The position numbers and the translations under genes are program-made. The notes under the pieces are model-generated. The model worked only from the letters and a program-made list of their open reading frames with translations. It did no database searches and was not told where the DNA came from. From contig NZ_CANNBW010000019.1 in the NCBI RefSeq assembly GCF_947502995.1, positions 1-64,000 of the forward strand: a DNA stretch of 64,000 bases, in the 5' to 3' direction. Of the stretch, positions 9,509 to 18,534 are shown piece by piece (position 1 is the stretch's first letter; each line of letters opens with the position of its first letter). The stretch is from an uncultured Tenacibaculum sp. Lineage in GTDB: Bacteria; Bacteroidota; Bacteroidia; Flavobacteriales; Flavobacteriaceae.

Positions 9509-10627
9509 ATGAAATTTATTGTATCTAGTTCACATTTACTAAAACAACTACAAATTTTAGGTGGAGTAATCAACAGCAATAACACCTTGCCTATTTTAGA
9601 CAACTTTTTATTTGAACTTTCAGAAAATCAACTAAAAGCTTCTGCTTCTGACCTTGAAACAACTATGAGCGCCGTTGTTAATGTTGAAAGTACAGATACA
9701 GGTTCAATAGCTATTAATGCACGTTTACTTTTAGATACACTAAAAACTTTTCCTGATCAGCCGTTAACTTTTAAAACTGAAGGAGAAAACACTATTGAAA
9801 TCAGTTCTGAACAAGGGAAATATGACATGGCTTATTATGATGGAGAGGAATTTCCTAAAGCTATAGAATTACCTTCTCCTAGTAGTACAGATGTTCCATC
9901 ACATGTATTATCTACAGCTATTTCTAAAACGATATTTGCTGCTGGTAATGATGATTTGAGACCCGTGATGAGTGGTGTATTTTTTCAATTTAACTCTAAA
10001 GAATTAACTTTTGTAGCTACTGATGCTCACAAATTAGTAAAATATACTAGAACTGATGTTTCTGCAGACAAGTCTGCTGAATTTATTATGCCAAAGAAAC
10101 CTTTAAATATTTTAAAAGGTATACTTGGAGGTTCTGAAGAAAATGTAACGATTGAATATAATGACACTAACGCTAAATTTACTTTTGATAATGTAGTATT
10201 AGTTTGTCGTTTAATTGATGGTAAATACCCTAATTACGAAGCTGTAATTCCAAAGGAAAACCCAAATAAATTAACAGTAGACAGAGCTTCATTCTTAAAC
10301 TCTGTAAAACGTGTTTCTATTTTCTCTAGTAAAACAACTCATCAAATCCGTTTAAAAATGGCTGGAACTGAGTTGAATATTTCTGCAGAAGATTTAGATT
10401 ATGCAAATAAAGCTGACGAGCGTTTAAACTGTGATTATCAAGGCGATGATATGCAAATTGGTTTTAACTCTCGTTTTTTAAGCGAAATGTTAAACAACTT
10501 AAATGCTAATGATGTTCAATTAGAAATGAGCTTACCAAATAGAGCTGGAATTTTAACTCCAATTGATGGTACTGAAGAAGGAGAACACGTTACTATGCTA
10601 GTAATGCCAGTAATGTTAAATGGATAA
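9509..10627 (+). CDS. dnaN: DNA polymerase III beta subunit (sliding clamp)
   Basis: 372 residues, the normal length for the clamp. It begins MKFIVSSSHLLKQLQILGGVI and carries the family pattern of three repeated clamp domains, with FVATDAHKLVKY and the C-terminal LVMPVMLNG typical of the hydrophobic pocket region that binds polymerase and repair partners. The homodimeric ring holds the replicase on DNA. The gene is monocistronic here, with its own promoter and a strong terminator; dnaA and recF are not adjacent. Confidence 0.97.
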   Translation: MKFIVSSSHLLKQLQILGGVINSNNTLPILDNFLFELSENQLKASASDLETTMSAVVNVESTDTGSIAINARLLLDTLKTFPDQPLTFKTEGENTIEISSEQGKYDMAYYDGEEFPKAIELPSPSSTDVPSHVLSTAISKTIFAAGNDDLRPVMSGVFFQFNSKELTFVATDAHKLVKYTRTDVSADKSAEFIMPKKPLNILKGILGGSEENVTIEYNDTNAKFTFDNVVLVCRLIDGKYPNYEAVIPKENPNKLTVDRASFLNSVKRVSIFSSKTTHQIRLKMAGTELNISAEDLDYANKADERLNCDYQGDDMQIGFNSRFLSEMLNNLNANDVQLEMSLPNRAGILTPIDGTEEGEHVTMLVMPVMLNG

Positions 10628-10653
10628 TTATTTTCAATTTGATATAAAATAAG

Positions 10654-10686
10654 AAAGTCCTGATGAAATTTCATCAGGACTTTTTG
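10654..10686 (+). terminator. Rho-independent terminator of dnaN
   Basis: A perfect inverted repeat, AAAGTCCTGATGAAA followed directly by TTTCATCAGGACTTT, ends in a T run. It may also serve the convergent lipoprotein gene at 10711. Confidence 0.85.
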
Positions 10687-10710
10687 TTTGCTAACAATTA
10701 TTACTAAAAC

Positions 10711-11685
10711 TTAATAGAATAATGTTCTTGTTCTAGTTATTCCATTCCAAGTTGCTTGATGCCTAGTCATTCCATCTAAAGGAATATAAACATTTGGAGC
10801 TACTGGAAAACCAACAGACCAATTATAAACTCTTTGATGTTGGTTACAATTTGTACATCCACTACTTCCTGATGTATTTAAAAACACAGGTGGGAAACCG
10901 AATGTTGAGTTTACTCTGTATGATAACTCAAACTGTAAATTATTATTTGCTTTAATATTTTTCCACCAAGACCACCATAAAAATCTTCTACGTTGCTCAA
11001 CTAAAGTTTTAGCACCAATAGAACTATAGAATACCCAGTATCCGTGAAATTGTCTTGACTTCATTCTGTGGTTATTATTGAAATTATCAAAACCTGTTTG
11101 ATTTCTAGCTACAAGGTTCTCTCTACCATCTTTTATAACGTTATCATGTTTGTAAACAGTTAACCCTTTACTAAATTCAATTGTTTGACCATTTTCCATT
11201 TTAATACCTCCTCCATTATATTTTTCAAGAAAAGTATCAATTTCATCATCTCCCCCTTCTACATAAGTGTATACAAAATCCTCATCAATTCTAAAGATTT
11301 TATCTTCTATACCTATTTCTCCATCTTGGTTTAACATCAATAATAACATATCATCATCAGAAGCAACAGTAGGAATATTTTTTTCTTCAATACCTAATTC
11401 TTTTGCTTCTTCAGCCTCTAAGTTATACACCATCAATAAAGGATTGTAAATTCCTTTATCAGAAAAGGCTCTTGCCTCATCTAATAAATCTGACTTTGAT
11501 TCAATACGTTCAGCAACAAAAGCTTCCAATTCTCTAACAGAACCAAACCTTAGCATTCCTACTTCTCTTCCTTTACTAGAAATAGCTGCTAACTCTTCAG
11601 ATTCATTTGATTCTTTAATAATTTCTTCATCTTTACATCCTATAACCATGATTGCCATCATGATTAAAAAAAACATTTTTTTCAT
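10711..11685 (-). CDS. Lipoprotein of unknown function
   Basis: 324 residues with a lipoprotein signal (KKMFFLIMMAIMVIGC, lipid-anchored cysteine at 17). After an acidic stretch the middle part (about 40-160) is rich in Glu and Leu; the C-terminal half (about 200-324) is rich in aromatic and basic residues with a CTNC motif (SGCTNCNQHQR) and ends TRHQATWNGITRTRTLFY. I do not recognise a family. A TATGTTTG -7-like box lies upstream on the minus strand (11808-11815), implying a leader of about 120 nt. A surface or periplasmic location facing the outer membrane is inferred from the signal only. Confidence 0.7.
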   Translation of the reverse strand: MKKMFFLIMMAIMVIGCKDEEIIKESNESEELAAISSKGREVGMLRFGSVRELEAFVAERIESKSDLLDEARAFSDKGIYNPLLMVYNLEAEEAKELGIEEKNIPTVASDDDMLLLMLNQDGEIGIEDKIFRIDEDFVYTYVEGGDDEIDTFLEKYNGGGIKMENGQTIEFSKGLTVYKHDNVIKDGRENLVARNQTGFDNFNNNHRMKSRQFHGYWVFYSSIGAKTLVEQRRRFLWWSWWKNIKANNNLQFELSYRVNSTFGFPPVFLNTSGSSGCTNCNQHQRVYNWSVGFPVAPNVYIPLDGMTRHQATWNGITRTRTLFY

Positions 11686-11978
11686 TATAAATTTTATTTA
11701 ATTAGTTTTTTACCTACTCATACGCTTTTCGGCTTCCGCGATTTTTAAGGTTGATCATTCCTTTTAAAACAATTGCTTTCTTAAGTTGATTGATAAAAAC
11801 AACACTGCAAACATAGTAGCAACATGAATTTTACATATCATGTTAAATCCTATTTTAAATAGTGAAAACCCCCTCAAAAAAAACAGTGAAGAAATCCTTT
11901 AACCTTGAATATTTTTTTTGTTAATATTTTAGTATTTATTAAGTCATAAATAATTGTATTTTTACGTTCGGTAAATAC

Positions 11979-12752
11979 ATGAGAAGTATGAGTAAAATCA
12001 TTGCAATAGCAAATCAAAAAGGAGGAGTTGGAAAAACTACAACTTCTGTAAACTTAGCCGCGGCTTTAGGCGTATTAGAAAAAAAAGTTTTACTTATCGA
12101 TGCAGATCCACAAGCAAATGCGACTTCTGGATTAGGTATTGATGTAGATAGTGTAGACATTGGAACCTATCAAGTTTTAGAACATACTGCCACCGTAAAA
12201 GAAGCTATAGTAAAAACAGAATCTCCTAATGTTGATTTAGTACCTGCTCATATTGACTTAGTTGCTATTGAGATTGAACTAGTTGATAAACTTGAGCGTG
12301 AATACATGCTTAAGAAATCATTAAAAGAATTAGAAAACGATTACGATTATATTTTAATCGATTGTGCTCCTTCATTAGGATTAATAACACTGAATTCTTT
12401 GGTAGCTTCTAATGCTGTAATTATACCTATTCAATGTGAATACTTTGCTTTAGAAGGATTAGGAAAATTATTAAACACAATTAAAAGTGTTCAAAAAATA
12501 CACAATAAAGAACTAGAAATAGAAGGACTATTATTAACGATGTACGATGCGAGATTGCGTTTATCTAATCAAGTAGTAGATGAAGTAAGAAAGCATTTTA
12601 ACTCTATGGTTTTTGAAACAATAGTTCACAGAAATATACGTTTAAGTGAAGCTCCGAGTTACGGAGAAAGTATAATTTCATATGATGCCACAAGTAAAGG
12701 TGCAGTAAATTATATTAACTTAGCAAATGAAATTATAAATAAGAACTCATAA
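11979..12752 (+). CDS. parA: Chromosome partitioning ATPase ParA
   Basis: 257 residues (254 if the second ATG at 11988, giving MSKIIAIANQKGG, is the true start; that is the more usual family N-terminus). The deviant Walker A motif KGGVGKTT is near the N-terminus, followed by LLIDADPQANATSG and DYILIDCAPSLG. ParA ATPases form nucleoid-bound gradients that move ParB-parS complexes apart. The next gene is parB, one base after the stop. The start lies within about 15 nt of a -7-like box, TATTTTTA (11957-11964), so the leader is very short. Confidence 0.95.
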   Translation: MRSMSKIIAIANQKGGVGKTTTSVNLAAALGVLEKKVLLIDADPQANATSGLGIDVDSVDIGTYQVLEHTATVKEAIVKTESPNVDLVPAHIDLVAIEIELVDKLEREYMLKKSLKELENDYDYILIDCAPSLGLITLNSLVASNAVIIPIQCEYFALEGLGKLLNTIKSVQKIHNKELEIEGLLLTMYDARLRLSNQVVDEVRKHFNSMVFETIVHRNIRLSEAPSYGESIISYDATSKGAVNYINLANEIINKNS

Positions 12753-12753
12753 A

Positions 12754-13641
12754 ATGGCAAAAGCAACAAAGAAGCAAGCATTAGGAAGAGGATTATCAGC
12801 TTTGTTAAAAGAAACTGCAGAAGTAAATTCTGCTTCAGATGAAAACGCCGATAAAGTTGTTGGTAGTATCATTGAAATTGATTTAAACTTAATTGAAGTA
12901 AATCCTTTTCAGCCAAGAACTTATTTTGATGAAGACGCGCTACAAGAATTAGCAAACTCCATCAGAGAGTTAGGTGTTATTCAACCTATTACAGTTAGAA
13001 AACTAGCAGAAGATAAATTTCAATTAGTTTCTGGAGAAAGACGTTTTAGAGCTTCTAAATTAGTTGGTAATACTACAGTGCCAGCTTATATTCGTATCGC
13101 TAACGACCAAGAAATGCTAGAAATGGCGTTAGTGGAAAATATTCAAAGGAAAAATTTAGATCCAATTGAAGTTGCTTTGTCTTACCAAAGATTAATAGAC
13201 GAAATCAAATTAACTCAAGAACAATTAAGTATTCGAGTTGGTAAAAAAAGGTCTACAGTTACTAACTATTTACGTTTACTAAAATTAGATCCTATTATTC
13301 AAACAGGAATGAGAGATGCATTCATTTCTATGGGACATGGTAGAGCTTTAATTAATGTAGAGAATCCGTCGGATCAGCTTAAAATATATGAAAAGATTTT
13401 ACGTGATAAATTATCTGTTAGACAAACAGAAGATTTAGTAAGAGCTTTAAAATCAGGAAACTTAGCAAAAGCTAGCAAGAAAAAAACTTTACCATCTTCT
13501 ATAACAAATAGTATTCAAGATTTTAATCAATTTTTTGATGCTAAAATTAACGTTACCGTAGGAAATAATGGAAAAGGTAAAATTTCTATTCCTTTTACAT
13601 CCATAGAAGATTTTAATAGAATAAAAGATTTGCTAAAATAG
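12754..13641 (+). CDS. parB: Chromosome partitioning protein ParB
   Basis: 295 residues. It opens with the conserved LGRGLSALL segment (10-18), which contacts ParA, then VNPFQPR (49-55), and GERRFRA (94-100), the CTP-binding box of the ParB clamp, followed by ENIQRKNLDPIEVA and a helix-turn-helix for parS recognition. The C-terminal dimerisation part ends in a lysine-rich/hydrophobic segment. It is co-transcribed with parA and with the DUF5683, dapB and lepB genes downstream. No parS-like 16-mer was identified in the window. Confidence 0.95.
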   Translation: MAKATKKQALGRGLSALLKETAEVNSASDENADKVVGSIIEIDLNLIEVNPFQPRTYFDEDALQELANSIRELGVIQPITVRKLAEDKFQLVSGERRFRASKLVGNTTVPAYIRIANDQEMLEMALVENIQRKNLDPIEVALSYQRLIDEIKLTQEQLSIRVGKKRSTVTNYLRLLKLDPIIQTGMRDAFISMGHGRALINVENPSDQLKIYEKILRDKLSVRQTEDLVRALKSGNLAKASKKKTLPSSITNSIQDFNQFFDAKINVTVGNNGKGKISIPFTSIEDFNRIKDLLK

Positions 13642-13643
13642 AA

Positions 13644-14228
13644 TTGAAAAAACTTTATTACATAATACTATTTTTAGTGTGTACTAATTTGTATGCACAA
13701 AAAGATTCTACTCAGGTACAACAAGTTTCACAATTACAACTGAAGTCACCTAAAGTACAATACAATCCTTTATCACCTTCAAAAGCGGCTTTTTACTCCG
13801 CTATAATTCCTGGAGCTGGTCAAATATATAATAATCGATATTGGTGGCAATTGCCTCTTATTTATGGAGGAATGGCAACTAGTATTTATTTCTTTATAGA
13901 TAATAGTAATGAATACGACCGATTTAGAACAGCTTTTAGACAAAGAAGTGCAGGATTACCAGATGAATTTACTTTAGCAGATGGAACTCAGATTATTTCA
14001 ACTGCAGGATTAGAAAGCGCACAGCGTCAACTAAGACAAAATAGAGATTTATCGTTATTAACTACTGTACTTATATACGTTTTACAGGTTGTAGAAGCCA
14101 GTGTAACAGCACACTTAATACAATTTGATGATAGTGATGACTTATCTTTAAGTCCGGCTGCAATACCTAGTAGAGATGCTTACGATGCTACACCAAAAGT
14201 AGGTTTAACTTTAAAATATACTTTTTAA
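13644..14228 (+). CDS. DUF5683 family membrane protein
   Basis: 194 residues starting at a TTG (13644), two bases after the parB stop; the product MKKLYYIILFLVCTNLYAQ is a signal peptide, which supports this start. The core FYSAIIPGAGQIYNNRYWWQLPLIYGG, glycine-rich with hydrophobic helices, identifies DUF5683, a Bacteroidota family of unknown function. Two membrane segments (about 60-80 and 128-150) flank a polar region with an FRTAFRQR motif. Its place between parB and dapB is commonly seen in Flavobacteriia, but no functional link is known. Confidence 0.8.
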   Translation: MKKLYYIILFLVCTNLYAQKDSTQVQQVSQLQLKSPKVQYNPLSPSKAAFYSAIIPGAGQIYNNRYWWQLPLIYGGMATSIYFFIDNSNEYDRFRTAFRQRSAGLPDEFTLADGTQIISTAGLESAQRQLRQNRDLSLLTTVLIYVLQVVEASVTAHLIQFDDSDDLSLSPAAIPSRDAYDATPKVGLTLKYTF

Positions 14229-14229
14229 A

Positions 14230-14931
14230 ATGAAAATAGCCTTATTAGGTTACGGAAGAATGGGTAAAGAAATAGAAAAAATTGCCCAACAAAGAGGTCA
14301 TGAAATCGTAATTAGAGATAATGGAGAAGAAAGTTACGATATTTCTACTGCAGATGTAGCTATAGACTTCAGTATTCCTAGCGCAGCTTACAACAATATC
14401 ACAAATTGTTTTAAAAATAATATCCCTGTAGTTTCTGGAACTACTGGATGGTTAGATAAATATGATGATGCTTTAGCAGTATGTAAAGAAAATAATGGAG
14501 GATTTATTTATGCCTCAAACTTTAGCTTAGGTGTTAATATATTTTTTGAATTAAATAATCAGTTAGCTAAAATGATGGCTGCTTTAGATCAATACAAAGT
14601 TGATATTGAAGAAATTCATCACACTAAAAAACTCGACGCACCAAGTGGTACTGCAATTACTTTAGCTGAAGGAATAATAGATAATACCAACAGAAAATCT
14701 TGGGAGTTAGATGGAGAAGCTTCTGAAGAAATTATTCCAATTACTGCAGTGAGAACTCCTGATGTACCAGGTACACATACAATTAATTACAACTCTGTAG
14801 TTGATGCCATTGAAATAAAGCACACAGCTCATAACAGACAAGGTTTCGCTTTAGGAGCTGTTATTGCTGCAGAATGGTTAAAAAACAAACAAGGAGTATT
14901 CACGATGAGAGATGTGTTAAACATTGGTTAA
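14230..14931 (+). CDS. dapB: 4-hydroxy-tetrahydrodipicolinate reductase
   Basis: 233 residues. DapB reduces 4-hydroxy-tetrahydrodipicolinate to tetrahydrodipicolinate with NAD(P)H in lysine and diaminopimelate synthesis, needed for peptidoglycan. Seen: nucleotide-binding GYGRMGKEI at the N-terminus, VVSGTTGW, NFSLGVNIFF, the active-site segment EIHHTKKLDAPSGTA, and DVPGTHTI. The protein is slightly shorter than the E. coli enzyme, as usual in Bacteroidota. It follows the DUF5683 gene by one base. A weak hairpin (14928-14950) without a T run follows. Confidence 0.95.
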   Translation: MKIALLGYGRMGKEIEKIAQQRGHEIVIRDNGEESYDISTADVAIDFSIPSAAYNNITNCFKNNIPVVSGTTGWLDKYDDALAVCKENNGGFIYASNFSLGVNIFFELNNQLAKMMAALDQYKVDIEEIHHTKKLDAPSGTAITLAEGIIDNTNRKSWELDGEASEEIIPITAVRTPDVPGTHTINYNSVVDAIEIKHTAHNRQGFALGAVIAAEWLKNKQGVFTMRDVLNIG

Positions 14932-15004
14932 AATAGACTAACTATTTTAACGAAAAAATGTAGATTGCGTCTTAATATTGATAAAAAACTAAACTAGAGA
15001 AATT

Positions 15005-16573
15005 ATGTCATTTACAGGATGGTTTATTTTATTTTTAATTATCCAATTCATTCACTTTTTAGGAACTTGGAAATTATATGTTAAAGCAGGAAGAAAAGCT
15101 TGGGAAGCTGCTATACCTGTATATAATGCCATAGTTTTATTGGGTATTTTAAAAAGACCTAAATGGTGGGTAATTTTATTATTTATACCTACAGTAAACC
15201 TTATTATGTTTCCTGTAATTTGGATAGAAACATGTCGTAGTTTCGGTTTTAAATCTACAAAAGATTCTATTCTAGCAATTGTAACTTTAGGTTTTTACAT
15301 ATTTTACATTTCTTATTTTAATGATACACAATATGATCAGAAAAGAGCCTTAAAAGCTCCAACAGTTGCTGGTGAATGGATAAGCTCTATTGCTTTTGCT
15401 ATTATCGCTGCAACTTTAGTACACAATTACTTCATAAGACCTTACGTAATTCCTTCTTCATCTCTTGAAAAAACATTATTAGTTGGAGATTATTTATTCG
15501 TAAGTAAATTTCATTACGGATCTAGAGTTCCTATGACTACTGTTTCATTACCTATGATTCACGATAGTATTCCAGGTTTAGGAACTAAATCTTACGTGTT
15601 TAGTGATGATTATGAAAATAGAAATAACTCTTTAATAAACAAGCTACAGTTACCTTATATGAGGTTACCTGGGTTAAAGAAAATTAAACGAAATGATATT
15701 GTAGTTTTTGGTCAACCTGCTGATACGTTAAGAAACATGAATATTCTTACTTCTGACAGAAATTATTACAAGCCTATCGACAAAAAAACAAACTTAGTTA
15801 AGCGTTGTGTCGGTGTTGCTGGTGATAGTTTAGAGATTAAGGATGGTTATATTTATATTAACGGTAAAAGAACTGTACTTCCTAAAAGTGCCAAGCCACA
15901 ATGGAATTTTATTGTAGACACTAATGGAGAAAAATTATCTCCAGGAGATTTAAAGCGTTATAATATCAGAGAAGGATTAGTTTATGGAAATGGTACTTTT
16001 TCTTTAACATTAACTGATGCAGAAGCAGCAGCATTAAAGAAAAACCCAAAAGTAAAAAGTATTGAAAAATCTAATCGTCCAAAGGGATATTACGATGATG
16101 GAATTTTCCCTCATAATCCAAAATACCCTTGGTCTATAGATAATTTCGGTCCTATTTATATTCCTAAAAAAGGTGCTACCGTAACTTTAAATGCTGAAAG
16201 TATCCCTTTTTATAAAAGAATAATTCAAGAATACGAGAAAAATGAATTAACATATTTCGGTGACGATATTTATATCAACGGAAAGAAAGCTGATTCATAT
16301 ACTTTTAAACAAGATTATTACTGGATGATGGGAGACAACAGACAAAACTCTTTAGATGCTAGAGCTTGGGGTTATGTTCCTTTCGATCATGTAATTGGTA
16401 CTCCTGTAATGGTTTGGTTTAGCTATGATAAAGATACTGGTAGTGTTCGTTGGGACAGAATGTTTACAACGGTTACTAATGGAGAATCTAAATCATATTT
16501 TTGGTTTGGTATAGCAGCAGCTTTAGCAATTTTAGCTTTTGTTTTTATGCCAAAAAAGAAAAAAGCAAAATAA
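15005..16573 (+). CDS. lepB: Signal peptidase I
   Basis: 522 residues, much longer than the E. coli enzyme, as in other Bacteroidota. Three or so hydrophobic segments occupy residues 1-105, another is at about 124-142. The catalytic serine lies in IPSSSLEKTLLVGD (S153 by alignment to SxSMxPTL) and the general-base lysine in LVKRCVGVAGD (K266). A large insertion follows, then the last S26 box YWMMGDNRQNSLDARAWGYVP and a C-terminal membrane helix followed by KKKKAK. It cleaves signal peptides at the outer face of the inner membrane, so it should process the exported proteins encoded in this window. Confidence 0.95.
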   Translation: MSFTGWFILFLIIQFIHFLGTWKLYVKAGRKAWEAAIPVYNAIVLLGILKRPKWWVILLFIPTVNLIMFPVIWIETCRSFGFKSTKDSILAIVTLGFYIFYISYFNDTQYDQKRALKAPTVAGEWISSIAFAIIAATLVHNYFIRPYVIPSSSLEKTLLVGDYLFVSKFHYGSRVPMTTVSLPMIHDSIPGLGTKSYVFSDDYENRNNSLINKLQLPYMRLPGLKKIKRNDIVVFGQPADTLRNMNILTSDRNYYKPIDKKTNLVKRCVGVAGDSLEIKDGYIYINGKRTVLPKSAKPQWNFIVDTNGEKLSPGDLKRYNIREGLVYGNGTFSLTLTDAEAAALKKNPKVKSIEKSNRPKGYYDDGIFPHNPKYPWSIDNFGPIYIPKKGATVTLNAESIPFYKRIIQEYEKNELTYFGDDIYINGKKADSYTFKQDYYWMMGDNRQNSLDARAWGYVPFDHVIGTPVMVWFSYDKDTGSVRWDRMFTTVTNGESKSYFWFGIAAALAILAFVFMPKKKKAK

Positions 16574-16574
16574 T

Positions 16575-17189
16575 TTGAGTCTTTTTATACCCACATATTT
16601 TTCACCTATTAGCCAATATGCGGCAATTTTAAAATCTGATAAAGTAGTTTTTGAAAAGGAAGATAACTTTCAAAAACAAACGTACAGAAACAGATGTTAT
16701 ATTTATGGAGCTAACGGAAAGTTATCTTTAAATATCCCTGTAAAACACATTAAAAACGCTTCTGGCAGAAAAAAAACAAAAGATACTTTAGTAGAAAATG
16801 ACTTTCCATGGCAAAGTCAACATTTTAAATCTATTAAAACTGCATATCAGTCATCTCCTTATTTTGAATTTTTTGAAGATGACATTTCTAAAATCTTTAA
16901 CAAAAAATACGTATATTTAGTTGATTTAAACATAGATACGTTTTTATTTGTAACAGATGCTTTACAAATTTCTCAAGAATTTTCGGAAACAGAAACGTAT
17001 GAAATGACACCGTTGCTGAACGATTATAGGGAATTAGCGATCGCAAAGAATGGTGTTTTTGTGGAAACTAAAGAATACATCCAAATGTTTGACCATAAAC
17101 ATGGGTATATTTCTAATTTATCTATTTTGGACCTTCTTTTTATGGAAGGACCAAATGCTTTGACGTATCTTGAGGATACGAACATTTAA
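16575..17189 (+). CDS. WbqC family protein
   Basis: 204 residues from a TTG at 16575 (LSLFIPTYFSPISQYAAIL), one base after the lepB stop. An in-frame ATG at 16539 would overlap lepB and add a basic tail not seen in the family, so TTG is preferred. PTYFSPISQYA, the NIPVKH segment and DFPWQSQHFKSIKTAYQSSPYFEFF are typical of WbqC proteins, named after an O-antigen gene but of unproven biochemistry. It closes the parA-lepB run. Confidence 0.75.
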   Translation: MSLFIPTYFSPISQYAAILKSDKVVFEKEDNFQKQTYRNRCYIYGANGKLSLNIPVKHIKNASGRKKTKDTLVENDFPWQSQHFKSIKTAYQSSPYFEFFEDDISKIFNKKYVYLVDLNIDTFLFVTDALQISQEFSETETYEMTPLLNDYRELAIAKNGVFVETKEYIQMFDHKHGYISNLSILDLLFMEGPNALTYLEDTNI

Positions 17190-17222
17190 ACATTAACCCC
17201 AATATAACTTCAATTTTTACCC

Positions 17223-17816
17223 ATGATGGAAATTGATTTGATTACATCTTTGCTAAGATCGTATGTGAGTAATCTTTCTGATGAAGCTATTCAACTATTT
17301 TCTAGCTTTATTTCTTTAAAAGAATACCCAAGAGATCACATTGTGATTAAAAATAAATCTCAAGCAAAAAAATTTTATATTATAAAATCTGGTATTGTAG
17401 GAAGTTTTGCTCAAGATAAAAGGAGTGAAAAAGAATACATACGAGCAATTCATAACGATAAAACAATTTTCACTAATATATCTTCTCTCGACAAAGACGA
17501 TAATAGAAGTGTAAATTACTACAAGTGTTTATCCAAATGTATTGTATATCAAGGTAGTTACCCTGAGTTTATAGAACAAACACATCTTAACCATGAACTC
17601 TCTAATCTTTACAATAGAATATTAGAAGATGCGCTTTTAAAATCACAAAAAAGAATAGATGAACTTTCTTTCATGGATGCTACACAGAGATATCAAGCTT
17701 TAAAAAATAACATTCCTAATATAGAAAATTTGATCGCTCAATATCAGATTGCAAGTTATTTGAGCGTTACTCCTGTACAATTAAGTAGAATTCGAAAAAA
17801 AATGTACTCTCAGTAG
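17223..17816 (+). CDS. Crp/Fnr family regulator (tandem copy 1)
   Basis: 197 residues. An N-terminal cyclic-nucleotide-binding-like barrel (about 20-115; HIVIKNKSQAKKFYIIKSGIVGSF) is followed by a dimerisation helix and a C-terminal winged helix (IASYLSVTPVQLSRIRKK). The arginine/serine pair that binds cAMP in E. coli CRP is not evident, so the ligand is unknown. It starts 34 bp after the WbqC gene and one base before a close paralogue; the two share most of the C-terminus, indicating a local duplication. Confidence 0.8.
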   Translation: MMEIDLITSLLRSYVSNLSDEAIQLFSSFISLKEYPRDHIVIKNKSQAKKFYIIKSGIVGSFAQDKRSEKEYIRAIHNDKTIFTNISSLDKDDNRSVNYYKCLSKCIVYQGSYPEFIEQTHLNHELSNLYNRILEDALLKSQKRIDELSFMDATQRYQALKNNIPNIENLIAQYQIASYLSVTPVQLSRIRKKMYSQ

Positions 17817-17817
17817 A

Positions 17818-18408
17818 ATGAATGATAATTTTATTTTTGATTTCTGTAGGTTTTACATGAATAATATATCAGATGAAGCTATACAGAAATTTAACAACTT
17901 ACTTCAGAAACAAGAAATAAAAGCTGGAGAACTAATAAAACCAGGTGATACACCTTATAAAAAATTCCATATTATAGTTCATGGAATAATCGCTAATTAC
18001 TCACAAGATAAAAAAGCTAATAAAGAATATATTAGAGCTATTTTATTTGAAAAGCATGCTTTTGTTAACCTCTCAGATTTAGATTTAACAGAACGCATAT
18101 CTACTGATTCTTTTAAATCTTTAACAGATACAGTAATTCTTACAGGTAATTTAAATCAGCTTTTAAAAGAAGCTCAGCAGAATAGTGAATTATTTCTATT
18201 TATTAATAAACTGAATCAAGCTTCTATTTATTACTTACAAAATAGGTTAGATCGACTATCATTATTAGACGCTACTAATAGATATCAAATTTTAAAGAGA
18301 AGAATTCCTGATATTGAAAACTTAATACCTCAATATCAAATAGCGAGTTATTTAAATATTACACCAGTACAGTTAAGCAGAATTAGAAAAAAACTATACT
18401 CTAACTAA
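17818..18408 (+). CDS. Crp/Fnr family regulator (tandem copy 2)
   Basis: 196 residues, paralogous to the preceding regulator along its whole length: N-terminal sensor barrel (GELIKPGDTPYKKFHIIVHGI), shared SQDKKANKEYIRAI segment, and winged helix IASYLNITPVQLSRIRKK. Recognition helices of the two copies are almost the same, so they probably bind similar sites, perhaps as heterodimers, while sensor parts have diverged. Co-transcription is likely because only one base separates the genes. Confidence 0.8.
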   Translation: MNDNFIFDFCRFYMNNISDEAIQKFNNLLQKQEIKAGELIKPGDTPYKKFHIIVHGIIANYSQDKKANKEYIRAILFEKHAFVNLSDLDLTERISTDSFKSLTDTVILTGNLNQLLKEAQQNSELFLFINKLNQASIYYLQNRLDRLSLLDATNRYQILKRRIPDIENLIPQYQIASYLNITPVQLSRIRKKLYSN

Positions 18409-18491
18409 TTTATAAACCTATGTTTATCAATTAAATGCGTTTTTAACTATAACTTTGTAAATGAAATAATTCCCTATAATTAGCAACAGAG

Positions 18492-18534
18492 AAAAGGCTT
18501 GCTTTCCCCATGAAATTTGATCGCAAGTCTTTCT
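18492..18534. terminator. Bidirectional terminator between Crp/Fnr pair and flippase gene
   Basis: AAAAGGCTTGC (18492-18502) pairs with GCAAGTCTTTC (18523-18533), with one G-U pair, across a 20-nt loop that can itself pair TTTC with GAAA. It sits between convergent genes. An exact TAnnTTTG box (TAACTTTG, 18450-18457) just upstream leaves open a short plus-strand transcript, but no matching -33 box is present. Confidence 0.5.
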
